Shown here piece by piece: positions 9,201-17,024 of a stretch of 39,253 nt of DNA; positions within the stretch are counted from its first letter, which is position 1; the number at the start of each line of letters is the position of its first letter. The DNA comes from Gammaproteobacteria bacterium (GTDB lineage Bacteria; Pseudomonadota; Gammaproteobacteria; Pseudomonadales; Halieaceae), in NCBI GenBank assembly GCA_030427485.1, contig JAUICG010000042.1, positions 1 to 39,253 of the forward strand. Reading direction: 5' to 3'. A program made the position numbers and the translations under genes. The notes below the pieces were generated by a model, which saw only the letters and a list, made by a program, of their open reading frames with translations, was not told where the DNA came from and did no database searches.

Positions 9201-10010
9201 CTACAACTGTTGAATGAAATGTCGCCACAGGCGCCTGCCCCGCTTGTCGTAATCCTTCAGCAGACCAACGAGTTGACGACGGCTGTCGCCGCTGGCCAGT
9301 TCGTCCGGCAACAATGGGTCGGTCAGCAGCGCCTTGATGCAACTGCCGCCCAGTTCCAGTGTTTCACTGAGCACGTCAGGAAACTGTGGGGTCTCCAGTC
9401 GGTCGACAGCCTGCGCCAACCGGTCGATTCTGTCCCGGTAGGTGTCTTCCAGGTCTGATGGATTCCACAGCGAGCGCAGGCTGCTTTCGCAGGCTGCATC
9501 TCCCTGCGCGATCACACACTGACCACGTATGGCATCCAGACCCAGTGTCAGCAATTCCTCACCAAGCCGCCGCGGTCCGCCGCGCAGGTTGTCGGGACGC
9601 ACCCAGAAACCGGGGCGCCAGCGCTGCATGCCGCGCAGCGCCAGCGCGCGCGACTGCCGGCGAAACTGCGTACTGCCCTCCGCCGCCAGGTTGTCGGTGA
9701 GCACGGCGCACCAGTCGCCGCGCCAGTGTCGCGTGCGGCTTTCGATCTTCTGCCAGCGCTGGGTTTCCTCCCCAATCCTCGTCGCCGCGCCATCCAGTGC
9801 GTAGTCGCCGCGGCGCGGCTGGACCAGCAACCCGTCGGCCACCAGTCGGCTCAGCGCAACCCGCACCTGGTTTTCACTGAAGCCAAAAACGCTGCCGGCC
9901 GCGACCAGGCGGCGGCCCGGGGCCATCAGTTGCGGATCTGCGTCAAGCATTTCCAGGATCAGTTTCCCCGGGGTGAGCCCTGTGGCATGCTGAGTAACGG
10001 ATATATGCAT
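9201..10010 (-). CDS. PaaX family transcriptional regulator
   Basis: A 269-residue regulator. The N-terminal winged helix-turn-helix is seen in FGFSENQVRVALSRLVADGLLVQPRRGDYALDG (about residues 43-75), the hallmark of PaaX repressors. The central domain has WRGDWCAVLTDNLA and the C-terminal part LGGSCIKALLTDPLLPDEL. Classical PaaX represses phenylacetate genes and is released by phenylacetyl-CoA; here it heads an operon with a Rieske oxygenase, so the effector may be a different CoA thioester. It sits divergent from the gene at 10095 and probably controls both through the AT-rich 84-base gap. The start codon is almost at the predicted transcription start, suggesting a leaderless message. Confidence 0.85.
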   Translation of the reverse strand: MHISVTQHATGLTPGKLILEMLDADPQLMAPGRRLVAAGSVFGFSENQVRVALSRLVADGLLVQPRRGDYALDGAATRIGEETQRWQKIESRTRHWRGDWCAVLTDNLAAEGSTQFRRQSRALALRGMQRWRPGFWVRPDNLRGGPRRLGEELLTLGLDAIRGQCVIAQGDAACESSLRSLWNPSDLEDTYRDRIDRLAQAVDRLETPQFPDVLSETLELGGSCIKALLTDPLLPDELASGDSRRQLVGLLKDYDKRGRRLWRHFIQQL

Positions 10011-10017
10011 GCGCCGT

Positions 10018-10047
10018 ATATTACATCTTATAAAATTTTAATGTCAA
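10018..10047 (-). promoter_or_regulatory. Predicted promoter of the paaX-like gene (leaderless)
   Basis: On the minus strand, TTGACA (10047-10042, a perfect -35) is followed by an 18-base spacer and TAATAT (10023-10018). Transcription should begin about 7 bases on, at 10011-10010, which is the A of the start codon. No ribosome site is available. A perfect 10-bp palindrome TAAAATTTTA (10031-10040) lies in the spacer and is a candidate operator. Confidence 0.65.
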
Positions 10048-10094
10048 ATCATGAAATATTATAAGCGGCGATCGAGGACCAGACAGGAGGTTTT

Positions 10095-10460
10095 ATGGCA
10101 AACGCATTCCAGACGCTGGTGGGGAAAAGCCTCGAGTGGACGGGCGTCCACCACTCACGACAGGGCGACTTTACTGACATCTCGACCCACACCGTCAGCT
10201 ACGAAACCGCGCATACCTGCTATGTGACCGCCGGCGGTGCACTGGTGGGCGAGGCGCGATATACCTACAGGAAGCTGGATGAGCGCATGGCGGTCGTGAT
10301 CTACCGGCCCGTCGAGTACCAGGGCCGATCAGATGTCGTACTGAACGCGATGCTGGATTTTGAACAGTGGACAGACCGCGCGGTGATCGTCGCCGGCGGC
10401 GAACCCTTTGCCGTAGCTGATGGCGAGATACGCGAGGTGCCCACGCCGCCGAAACCGTGA
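10095..10460 (+). CDS. Small protein, possible MoaF/phenolic-acid-decarboxylase-like fold
   Basis: A 121-residue cytoplasmic protein with an excellent ribosome site (AGGAGG, 7 bases before ATG). The sequence is rich in short beta strands: GKSLEWTGVHHS, HTVSYETAHTCYVT, LVGEARYTYRKLDERMAVVIYRP, and DRAVIVAGGEPFAV. This order loosely resembles small calycin proteins such as MoaF and phenolic acid decarboxylases, which bind small hydrophobic acids, but no signature motif is decisive. It is divergent from the PaaX-family gene and so probably belongs to the same regulon as the Rieske oxygenase. Treat the fold call as a suggestion. Confidence 0.6.
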   Translation: MANAFQTLVGKSLEWTGVHHSRQGDFTDISTHTVSYETAHTCYVTAGGALVGEARYTYRKLDERMAVVIYRPVEYQGRSDVVLNAMLDFEQWTDRAVIVAGGEPFAVADGEIREVPTPPKP

Positions 10461-10520
10461 ACCGATTGTTGTACGGCCCGATCATGCGAGACAGGGCGTG
10501 ACTGGCCGGCACAACCCCAG

Positions 10521-10537
10521 TGTCAGGATTTTTTACA
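10521..10537 (+). promoter_or_regulatory. TGT-N11-ACA box, candidate enhancer site
   Basis: TGTCAGGATTTTTTACA lies about 82 bases upstream of the sigma-54 promoter, a normal distance for a bacterial enhancer-binding protein. The ends (TGTCA/TTACA) are an imperfect dyad. PEP-CTERM genes in other bacteria are tied to the PrsK/PrsR two-component system and RpoN, so PrsR is the natural candidate. This is inference. Confidence 0.4.
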
Positions 10538-10602
10538 TTCCGAAACCGCCTTTCCCGAACATGATCTACTAAGTAGCTGATTTTTGGTAGCAATGGCGAG
10601 CG

Positions 10603-10617
10603 TGGCATGTACCTTGC
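10603..10617 (+). promoter_or_regulatory. Sigma-54 (RpoN) promoter of the PEP-CTERM gene
   Basis: TGGCATGTACCTTGC fits the consensus TGGCACG-N4-TTGC at all but one position, with exactly 10 bases between the GG (-24) and GC (-12) pairs. Transcription should start near 10629, leaving about 32 bases of leader before ATG 10661. Confidence 0.75.
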
Positions 10618-10660
10618 CTGATTAACCCGATCACACTTTGAATATATGTAGGTAAATACT

Positions 10661-11323
10661 ATGCAATATCCCCTAGCCCGCAGTTTTTTCCCTCTGCTGC
10701 TTGGCCTTTTTGCCGCGCAGGCATCAGCGGCACCTATTTACCTGAATGTCGATAACATCACGGTGGCCATCGGTGGCAACTCTACCTATACGACGTCGCG
10801 GAATACCTTTGATAATGGGCAGACCATCAACAAGGTAATCGACGCTCCATCCGCAGATGCCAGCGAAGTGCATAATCAGACAACTCACAACTGGTTCTCT
10901 GGCGGCTCACTTGAATTACTGTTCGACTTTCAACAACAATACGACCTCACCACCCTTCATTTCTGGAACTATAACGGTGAGGCCTATGACGTGGACGATA
11001 TCCAGTTCACCTTTTTCGATGGCAGCAATACACAGGTGGGCAGCCGGAGTGTCTCGCCTGCGCTGGGCAGTACCCCCAATATCTTCGCTGAGGATATTGT
11101 CCTGGTAGCCCCGCTGAACGTGCGCTATGTGACCGCCGTGCTCACAGGGTCCAATGGTGAGATTGATTTCCAGAATATGGGGTTCACCGCAAGCCTTTCT
11201 ACAGACCGTTGCGACATCAATCCCAACGACCCCGTTTGTAATCCCACCGATGCCCCGGCACCGGGAACACTGCTACTTCTAATTACCGGCCTACTGGGAG
11301 CGGGACTGCGAATCCGGACCTGA
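10661..11323 (+). CDS. PEP-CTERM-like exported protein with discoidin-like domain
   Basis: A 220-residue exported protein. A signal peptide (about residues 1-24, ending AQASAA) leads to a beta-rich region with GGSLELLFDFQQQYDLTTLHFWNYN, which resembles the jelly-roll of F5/8 type C domains. The C-terminal tail (about 198-220) is PAPGTLLLLITGLLGAGLRIRT: a proline-rich motif, a hydrophobic helix and basic residues. This is the PEP-CTERM layout, with PAPGT in place of PEPST. Exosortase would cut it there and release or anchor the protein at the surface, often with exopolysaccharide. No exosortase gene is in the window. Only a weak ribosome site (TAGGT) is present. Expression is likely sigma-54 dependent. 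Confidence 0.8.
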   Translation: MQYPLARSFFPLLLGLFAAQASAAPIYLNVDNITVAIGGNSTYTTSRNTFDNGQTINKVIDAPSADASEVHNQTTHNWFSGGSLELLFDFQQQYDLTTLHFWNYNGEAYDVDDIQFTFFDGSNTQVGSRSVSPALGSTPNIFAEDIVLVAPLNVRYVTAVLTGSNGEIDFQNMGFTASLSTDRCDINPNDPVCNPTDAPAPGTLLLLITGLLGAGLRIRT

Positions 11324-11385
11324 TTTGTCACGGAGCAACGCCTGCAAGACCAGGGCGGCGTGCAGCGCCGGCGGTGTAGCACACG

Positions 11386-12141
11386 CTAGCCGTCCACGGC
11401 CATTGCAACTGCCTCGACCACAGAGTTGACTACTGCAAAGTCACCCGCAATCCGGTCTTCATCACCAGCCCGGTATTTCCCGGTACGCACCAGGCAGGCA
11501 CGCAGACCCGCATTCAGGGCGCCCTCCACGTCGCCAAAAACATCGTCACCGACCATTAGCGCCCGCGACTCGCGCGCGGTGGTCGAGGCCACTACCTGCT
11601 CGAAGAACTCCGCACTCGGCTTGCCGACGATAATCGCTTCCACGCCGGCGGCAAACTCCACAGCGCGTATGAAAGCCCCGGCGTCCATCATCAACTGTCC
11701 GCCGGACCTGAAGTAGCGGTTGTAGCCCACGCCGAGCAATGGCGCGCCTTCCATGCACAACTGGAAAGCGCGGTTGAGGCTGTGGTAATTAAACTGCTCG
11801 GCGGCATCGGCGATCAACACCGCATTGGGGTCACCGCTGTCAAATACCGCTACCTCTTCGGCGATGTTGTCATGCACGAGACAATAGGGTCGCAGCTGGC
11901 GCTGCTTCAACCACTGTTGCGCCGCGTCCACGGCGGTGAACAGCTGCTCGTCTTCGAGCTGGAATCCAAGGCGGCGCAAATGCTGCAGCAACTGCGCGCG
12001 CGTCTTCTGGGAAGTATTGGTGACAAATCGCAGTTCGAGCCCTGCGCGCTGCACGCGCTCTACGGCTTCGCGGGCACCGGGGATAAGCGTATCCCCGTCA
12101 TAGAGCACGCCGCTTAGATCCAGCAGCAAAGCCTCGGTCAT
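11386..12141 (-). CDS. HAD hydrolase, LHPP-type (phospholysine/phosphohistidine phosphatase-like)
   Basis: A 251-residue class IIA HAD phosphatase. Motif I is LLLDLSGVLYDGD: the usual second Asp is Ser10, just as in animal LHPP (DISGVLYDSG). Further LHPP-like stretches are NTSQKTR, LRPYCLVHDN, NAVLIADAAEQFNYHSLNRAFQL, VGKPSAEFF and the motif IV region GDDVFGDVEGA. LHPP hydrolyses phosphohistidine, phospholysine and imidodiphosphate; the same range is likely but not proven here. GGGAG lies before ATG 12141; the open frame extends to 12237 without a ribosome site. The gene stands alone, convergent with the PEP-CTERM gene and divergent from the PyrD-PyrK fusion. Confidence 0.85.
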   Translation of the reverse strand: MTEALLLDLSGVLYDGDTLIPGAREAVERVQRAGLELRFVTNTSQKTRAQLLQHLRRLGFQLEDEQLFTAVDAAQQWLKQRQLRPYCLVHDNIAEEVAVFDSGDPNAVLIADAAEQFNYHSLNRAFQLCMEGAPLLGVGYNRYFRSGGQLMMDAGAFIRAVEFAAGVEAIIVGKPSAEFFEQVVASTTARESRALMVGDDVFGDVEGALNAGLRACLVRTGKYRAGDEDRIAGDFAVVNSVVEAVAMAVDG

Positions 12142-12299
12142 ATCGCTCTCCCGGCTCGCGGCCATAAGCAACCTCGTGTTGCGCGTGGCCCTGACACACC
12201 GCCAGGCCACGCCGGCGCGGCGACAACAAATCCGCACTCAAGCTGTGTGTTATTCACAGTTTAGCAAACGCGCGCACGTTTCCCGTAGCAGGTCGTTTC

Positions 12300-12321
12300 T
12301 GGCGCGCCAAACCCGTATAAT
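12300..12321 (+). promoter_or_regulatory. -10 element with spacer palindrome before the PyrD-PyrK fusion
   Basis: A perfect TATAAT (12316-12321) would start transcription near 12328. The -35 region is poor (TCGTTT). The spacer holds a perfect 10-bp palindrome TGGCGCGCCA (12300-12309), which could be an operator. The ATG at 12375 lacks an obvious Shine-Dalgarno sequence. Confidence 0.45.
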
Positions 12322-12374
12322 CGCGCACTTGAACGCTGTAAGCCCCATCGACGCACGAGCTCGCTGTATACACT

Positions 12375-13988
12375 ATGGAATTCTTCGGTAAAACGCTGTC
12401 CGGCCCATTCACCATACCCTCGGGCATCGTCAGCACCGCAACGTCTATCATCCAGTACATATTCGACCATGTGCCCGAGGTCGGCGTGGTCACCACCAAG
12501 AGTATTGGCCTGGAACCACGTGCGGGTAATCGCGAGCCGGTGTACAGCCAGTATGCGCCAGGCTGCTTCGTCAACGCGGTGGGCCTGACCAACCCCGGCG
12601 CCCGACAAACGCGCGAGGCATTGGCGGCGCTGCAGGTTCCGAAAGACAGGTTCCTGCTCACATCCATTTTCGGCGGCAGTGTTGAGGAGTTTGTCGAGGT
12701 CGCCAGAATCCTGGCGCCGGTGTCCGACGGCCTGGAACTCAACCTCTCCTGTCCCCACGCGAAAGGCTACGGCATGGCGATGGGCCAGGACCCCGATCTG
12801 GTGCGGGAGATCACCGCCGCGGTGAAAGCGGTGATCGATATCCCGGTAATTCCCAAGCTGACACCCAACACCCCCGACATCGCCAAAATCGCCGAGGCTG
12901 CGATTGCCGGGGGAGCCGACGGACTGTGTGCGATCAACACAGTGGGGCCGGGCTACACGGCGGCCCACGGACACCCGGTACTGAGCAATGGCGCTGGCGG
13001 CATGTCCGGCAAGGGGATCCTGCCCATCGGGCTGAAATGCGTTCGCGAGATTGCCGCCGTCGCGGACTGCCCGATTATCGGCTGCGGCGGTGCCAGCAGT
13101 GCCGGCGATGTGAGCGCTTACTTTGATGCAGGGGCAACTGTGGTGGGTATAGGCTCCGCCCTCACAGGGTTAACCAGCGAGGAAATCGGCGCCTACTTCA
13201 AGGCCCTGGGCCGCGACCTGGAGCACGCCAGCGAGCACGCCGAAGAGTTGATTCGCTACGATATCGACATGCGCTTTCGCCCCGTCACACTGGTGCGAAA
13301 CCACCGTGTGTGCGCGGATATCGCCCTGCTGAGCTTCGACCGCAAGATCAATATTCAAGCGGGAGAGTTCGTATTCCTGTGGATACCGGGGCTGGGCGAA
13401 AAACCATTCTCCGCGCTGACCGATGACCCGTTCACCCTGGCCGTCATCGACCTGGGCAAATTCACCCACACGCTGATGGACCTCCCGGCCGGTACGCAAG
13501 CCTATGTGCGCGGCCCGCACGGCATCCCCGTAGCCCCGCCCGACGACGCAAAAATCATCGCGGTGGCCGGTGGCACCGGACTGGCCGCCGTTTACCAGAT
13601 TGCCCGCGATTTCGGCAATGCCGAAGTATTCGTCGGCGCGCGCAGCGCCGAGCGTTTGTACTTCCTCGAAGAATGTAGGCGGGTGGCTGATGTCCATGTC
13701 GCCACCGACGACGGCAGCGTCGGCTACCACGGGCTGGTCACCGAGGCACTGCGAGAGCGACTGCGGGCGATGAGCGAGCAGGAGCGCGAACAACTGGTAT
13801 TTTACAATTGCGGGCCCGCGCCGATGGTGCACGCGGCGAACGCCGTGCAACGGGAATTCTGCCGCCCCGAGCAGATTTTCAGCTCGATCGACTACCTCAC
13901 AAAATGCGGCGTGGGCATTTGCGGCGCCTGCGCAACGCCGGACGGACGGCGCCTGTGCGTCGACGGCCCGTTTCTGGAATCGCTATGA
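12375..13988 (+). CDS. Dihydroorotate dehydrogenase-like / PyrK-type reductase fusion
   Basis: A 537-residue fusion. Residues 1-about 300 are a class 1 dihydroorotate dehydrogenase barrel: VVTTKS (Lys42), CFVNAVGLTNPG (Asn67), ELNLSCPH with the class 1 catalytic Cys126, and GHPVLSNGAGGMSGKGILPIGL. Residues about 300-537 match the PyrK electron-transfer subunit: an FAD-binding barrel, an NAD site AVAGGTGLAAVY, and C-terminal [2Fe-2S] ligands Cys511-x4-Cys516-x2-Cys519-x8-Cys528. In type 1B enzymes these are two separate proteins (PyrDB and PyrK) passing electrons from dihydroorotate to NAD. In known enzymes the catalytic motif reads SCPN; here the Asn is His128, so the substrate may not be dihydroorotate. 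Gammaproteobacteria usually use the membrane type 2 PyrD for pyrimidine synthesis. NhaA follows after 33 bases. Confidence 0.85.
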   Translation: MEFFGKTLSGPFTIPSGIVSTATSIIQYIFDHVPEVGVVTTKSIGLEPRAGNREPVYSQYAPGCFVNAVGLTNPGARQTREALAALQVPKDRFLLTSIFGGSVEEFVEVARILAPVSDGLELNLSCPHAKGYGMAMGQDPDLVREITAAVKAVIDIPVIPKLTPNTPDIAKIAEAAIAGGADGLCAINTVGPGYTAAHGHPVLSNGAGGMSGKGILPIGLKCVREIAAVADCPIIGCGGASSAGDVSAYFDAGATVVGIGSALTGLTSEEIGAYFKALGRDLEHASEHAEELIRYDIDMRFRPVTLVRNHRVCADIALLSFDRKINIQAGEFVFLWIPGLGEKPFSALTDDPFTLAVIDLGKFTHTLMDLPAGTQAYVRGPHGIPVAPPDDAKIIAVAGGTGLAAVYQIARDFGNAEVFVGARSAERLYFLEECRRVADVHVATDDGSVGYHGLVTEALRERLRAMSEQEREQLVFYNCGPAPMVHAANAVQREFCRPEQIFSSIDYLTKCGVGICGACATPDGRRLCVDGPFLESL

Positions 13989-14021
13989 CCTGTCTCGGAT
14001 CAACAAGGAGCTGCTCGCCAC

Positions 14022-15389
14022 ATGCCCGGTAAAGGTATCTACAACGCGCCGTGGGAGAAGTCGTTTGATCGCCTGCTGACCCCGCTGGAAGAGTTTATAC
14101 ACCGCCAGACCACCAGCGGCATCTTGCTGATGATCTGCGCCGTCATCGCGCTGGTCATCGCCAACGGCCCGCTGCATGACGAGTACCAGCACTTCCTGCA
14201 CACGGAGATCGGGGTCAGCATGGGAAGCAGCGTGTTCTCGCTGTCAATCCACCACTGGATCAACGAAGCCCTGATGGCGATGTTCTTCTTCGTCATGGGC
14301 CTGGAACTGAAACGCGAGTTGCTGGTGGGCGAGCTATCCTCCCCCAGGCAGGCGCTGCTGCCGATCATCGCCGCCATCGGCGGCATGGTGGTTCCCGCAC
14401 TGTTCTACCTGCTGTTCAATACATCCGGCTCGGGTGCTACCGGCTGGGGAATTCCGATGGCGACGGATATCGCCTTCGCCATCGGCGCCCTGAGCCTGCT
14501 GGGCAGCCGCGTACCCAAGAGCCTGGTGACTTTTCTTATAGCCCTGGCCATCGTTGACGACCTCGGTGCGGTGGCGGTAATCGCGCTGTTCTACACCAAG
14601 GAACTGAATCTTATGGCACTGGCTTACGCCGGCGCTTGCACGCTGCTCCTGATGGCATTGAACCTGGGTGGTATTCGCCGCCCACTGCCCTACGCGGCCG
14701 TGGGGGCGCTGCTGTGGATGGCCATGTTGACCAGCGGTATCCATGCCACCATCGCCGGTATCGTGGTGGCATTCGTAATCCCTATCCGCCCGAAATTTGA
14801 ACCCGCGGTGTTCGTAGACCGGGTGAAGGACACCTCAGTCAAGATGCTCAAAGCCATCTCGGACCAGGCCGATATCATCAAGAACAACCGCTTCCGCGCA
14901 CTGGTGACATCGCTGGGCAACGGTGTAAGACTGGTTCAGGCGCCGGCCCAGCGGCTGGAGCATACGCTGCACCTGCCGGTCGCCTACCTGGTGATCCCGA
15001 TCTTTGCGCTGGCCAATGCCGGCATCCCCGTGGATTTTGCCGGGTTCTCGCTGTACCTGGAACACCCTATTGCACTGGGCGTGCTGGCCGGGCTCCTGCT
15101 CGGCAAACCGGTCGGTATCGCGGGATTTACCTGGCTCGCGGTAAAACTGGGCTGGGCCCAATTGCCGGTCGGCCTGAATATGAAGCACATTCTGGGCGTC
15201 GGCCTGCTGGGCGGCATCGGCTTTACCATGTCGATCTTCATAGCCGATCTGGGCTTCGCCAGTTCGGCCGAGGACCTGCTGATGGCGAAAACCGGCATCC
15301 TGATGGCTTCGGCGCTGGCTGGTTTCGGCGGCTTTTTCTGGCTGATGCTACATACCAGCAAGCCGACCGACGGTCAGCGCCAGTTGTAA
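14022..15389 (+). CDS. nhaA: Na+/H+ antiporter NhaA
   Basis: A 455-residue inner-membrane antiporter that exchanges sodium for protons to control internal pH and salt. It has the family core with Asp149 in MATDIAFAIG and the ion-site pair Asp179-Asp180 in LAIVDDLGAVAV, spaced as in E. coli NhaA (133, 163, 164). IPIFALANAGIP and GLLGGIGFTMSIFIADLGF are also conserved. About 12 hydrophobic helices are visible. It is longer than E. coli NhaA (388), with an N-terminal extension and a longer segment before helix X. AAGGAG precedes ATG 14022. Its 3' end overlaps the convergent porin gene by 16 bases. Confidence 0.95.
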   Translation: MPGKGIYNAPWEKSFDRLLTPLEEFIHRQTTSGILLMICAVIALVIANGPLHDEYQHFLHTEIGVSMGSSVFSLSIHHWINEALMAMFFFVMGLELKRELLVGELSSPRQALLPIIAAIGGMVVPALFYLLFNTSGSGATGWGIPMATDIAFAIGALSLLGSRVPKSLVTFLIALAIVDDLGAVAVIALFYTKELNLMALAYAGACTLLLMALNLGGIRRPLPYAAVGALLWMAMLTSGIHATIAGIVVAFVIPIRPKFEPAVFVDRVKDTSVKMLKAISDQADIIKNNRFRALVTSLGNGVRLVQAPAQRLEHTLHLPVAYLVIPIFALANAGIPVDFAGFSLYLEHPIALGVLAGLLLGKPVGIAGFTWLAVKLGWAQLPVGLNMKHILGVGLLGGIGFTMSIFIADLGFASSAEDLLMAKTGILMASALAGFGGFFWLMLHTSKPTDGQRQL

Positions 15390-16597
15390 GCCAGGGAGAT
15401 CGCCAGCGAATAGTGGTCCTTCGATTTTCCCACCACACGCCCCTTGACCAGCGAGGGGCCCGTATCGATAGGCGCGCTGCCGGTATCGATCAGGTTCAGC
15501 TGGAGATCGTAGTCGTTGCCGTTCTCTAGCTGGTAGGTGATACCAGCGCCTATGCCCATCATTTCATCCACGCTGATCGCAAAACTGCGATCAGCGTTAT
15601 CCACCGGGCTCTCCATCCAGAATGCACCGACCGATGCTGTCATACGGGAGCTTAGCGGCCAGCTTAGCCCTGCTGACGACACGTAAAAATCGTTGTAGAT
15701 ATCCCCCGGGGAGTCCAGCGTCACCTCGTCCAGTTCGACCGATGTCGCGCCAAACTTTGAAAACTGCACCCACATCAGATCCCAGGTCAGCTCCCAGTCA
15801 TTGTCCATGCGGTGGTACCAGCCCATGCCTGCCACCATCGGTACCTTGCTGCCCACCTCGATCGTCTGGCTCTGCAATCTGTCGATAATCTCCGCGGGGC
15901 GTCTGGCGTTGTCGAAGTCCACAGTCGTATCCAGATCGCTACTGATCTGAGAGTTGTAACTGAGGCCCACGCGAGTGTCCTCGGAGAAAGCATAGAGCGC
16001 ATGCAGGGAGTAACCGATGCCGACACCGTCTGCCTTTGTCTCCAGTTTGCCATCCTCAAAGTCACGATCGAGAAAACTATTGTTTACCTGGGTCAGCACC
16101 GAGGATTCGGTGTACATTATCCGGACCCTGGCGCCCAGCGAGAGATTCTCATTGACCCTGTAGGCGGCAGCGGGATTGAGGGACACGTAGACCAGCGAAA
16201 ATTCATCGGTGTAGTAGCGGCCCGCCCATTTGCGTCCATTGTTGGAGCCAAAACCCAGAGGTATGTTCAGGGAGTAGCCAAACCACCAGTCCGCATTGTA
16301 CTGGTGGGAATAATAGAAGGAGGGCGCCAGTACCGGCGTGGCATCGTCGGGGTTACCGCCATCCACCGTCGTGAGTTGCTCGTTGACCTCAAAGGTGGAG
16401 AAATCCTGTATCAGGGCACCCTGCAGCGTCATCTGCGTGCCCTCCAGCATCACCATGCCGGCCGGATTGGCACCCACCGTTTCCGCGCTGTCCGCAGTGG
16501 CAAACAGTCCGCTGAAGCCCGGCCCGGATGCCTGGCTACTTACCGCGTGAAAAAGCGTGGCGACAATCAATGTCGCACAGCGTGCACATCTGGCCAT
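15374..16597 (-). CDS. FadL/OmpP1/TodX family outer membrane porin
   Basis: A 407-residue outer membrane beta barrel for uptake of hydrophobic compounds such as long-chain fatty acids or aromatics. A signal peptide (residues 1-24, ending SSQAS) precedes the family motif SGLFATADSAETVGANPAGMVML (NPAGM at 44-48). The rest alternates in barrel strands such as FYYSHQYNADWWFGYSLNIPLGFG, and the last strand is HYSLAISLAYNWR. It ends in Arg, not the usual aromatic residue. The open frame begins at 16654, but AGGAAG before ATG 16597 and the signal peptide fix the start. The tRNA gene lies 101 bases upstream on the same strand. It may supply substrate to the LLM/acyl-CoA dehydrogenase operon that runs the other way. 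Confidence 0.85.
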   Translation of the reverse strand: MARCARCATLIVATLFHAVSSQASGPGFSGLFATADSAETVGANPAGMVMLEGTQMTLQGALIQDFSTFEVNEQLTTVDGGNPDDATPVLAPSFYYSHQYNADWWFGYSLNIPLGFGSNNGRKWAGRYYTDEFSLVYVSLNPAAAYRVNENLSLGARVRIMYTESSVLTQVNNSFLDRDFEDGKLETKADGVGIGYSLHALYAFSEDTRVGLSYNSQISSDLDTTVDFDNARRPAEIIDRLQSQTIEVGSKVPMVAGMGWYHRMDNDWELTWDLMWVQFSKFGATSVELDEVTLDSPGDIYNDFYVSSAGLSWPLSSRMTASVGAFWMESPVDNADRSFAISVDEMMGIGAGITYQLENGNDYDLQLNLIDTGSAPIDTGPSLVKGRVVGKSKDHYSLAISLAYNWR

Positions 16598-16698
16598 AAT
16601 TCTTCCTGCACTTGTGGAGGTATCGGGATGAAAAATAAACTGGCGGATCGGCATACAGAGGCGCCCATTCTATCGGCTTATCGACTCTGGCGGGGGAT

Positions 16699-16775
<77 letters not shown>

Positions 16776-16789
16776 GTCGAGGGCTGCGC

Positions 16790-16818
16790 ATTATATGCGC
16801 CCCGGCGGATTTGCTCAA
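16790..16818 (-). promoter_or_regulatory. Promoter of tRNA-Val
   Basis: On the minus strand TTGAGC (16818-16813), a 17-base spacer, and a perfect TATAAT (16795-16790). Transcription would start near 16783, eight bases before the mature tRNA. The bases after the -10 are GCGC-rich, as in stringently controlled stable-RNA promoters. Confidence 0.75.
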
Positions 16819-17024
16819 CTATTGTGAGGCTAAAGCACCGATGATCGTTTTTGCCATTCTCACCGGCACACTTTGACACTTGATCCACTGGGCAGGTCGC
16901 GTAAAGTGCTCTACCACCTGTCACTGCAAACCAGACCCGATTCAAATTGCGCATCAGCCCGGGTTTCAGGACGCAGTGAACGACCTGATTGACACCCCCG
17001 CACGCGCGTTGAGGAGTACAGCTT

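Larger units (their letters stand above)
10461..10660. other. Regulatory gap before the PEP-CTERM gene
   Basis: 200 bases without a gene. They contain the TGT-N11-ACA box and the sigma-54 promoter listed separately. No intrinsic terminator for the upstream small gene was found. Confidence 0.5.
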
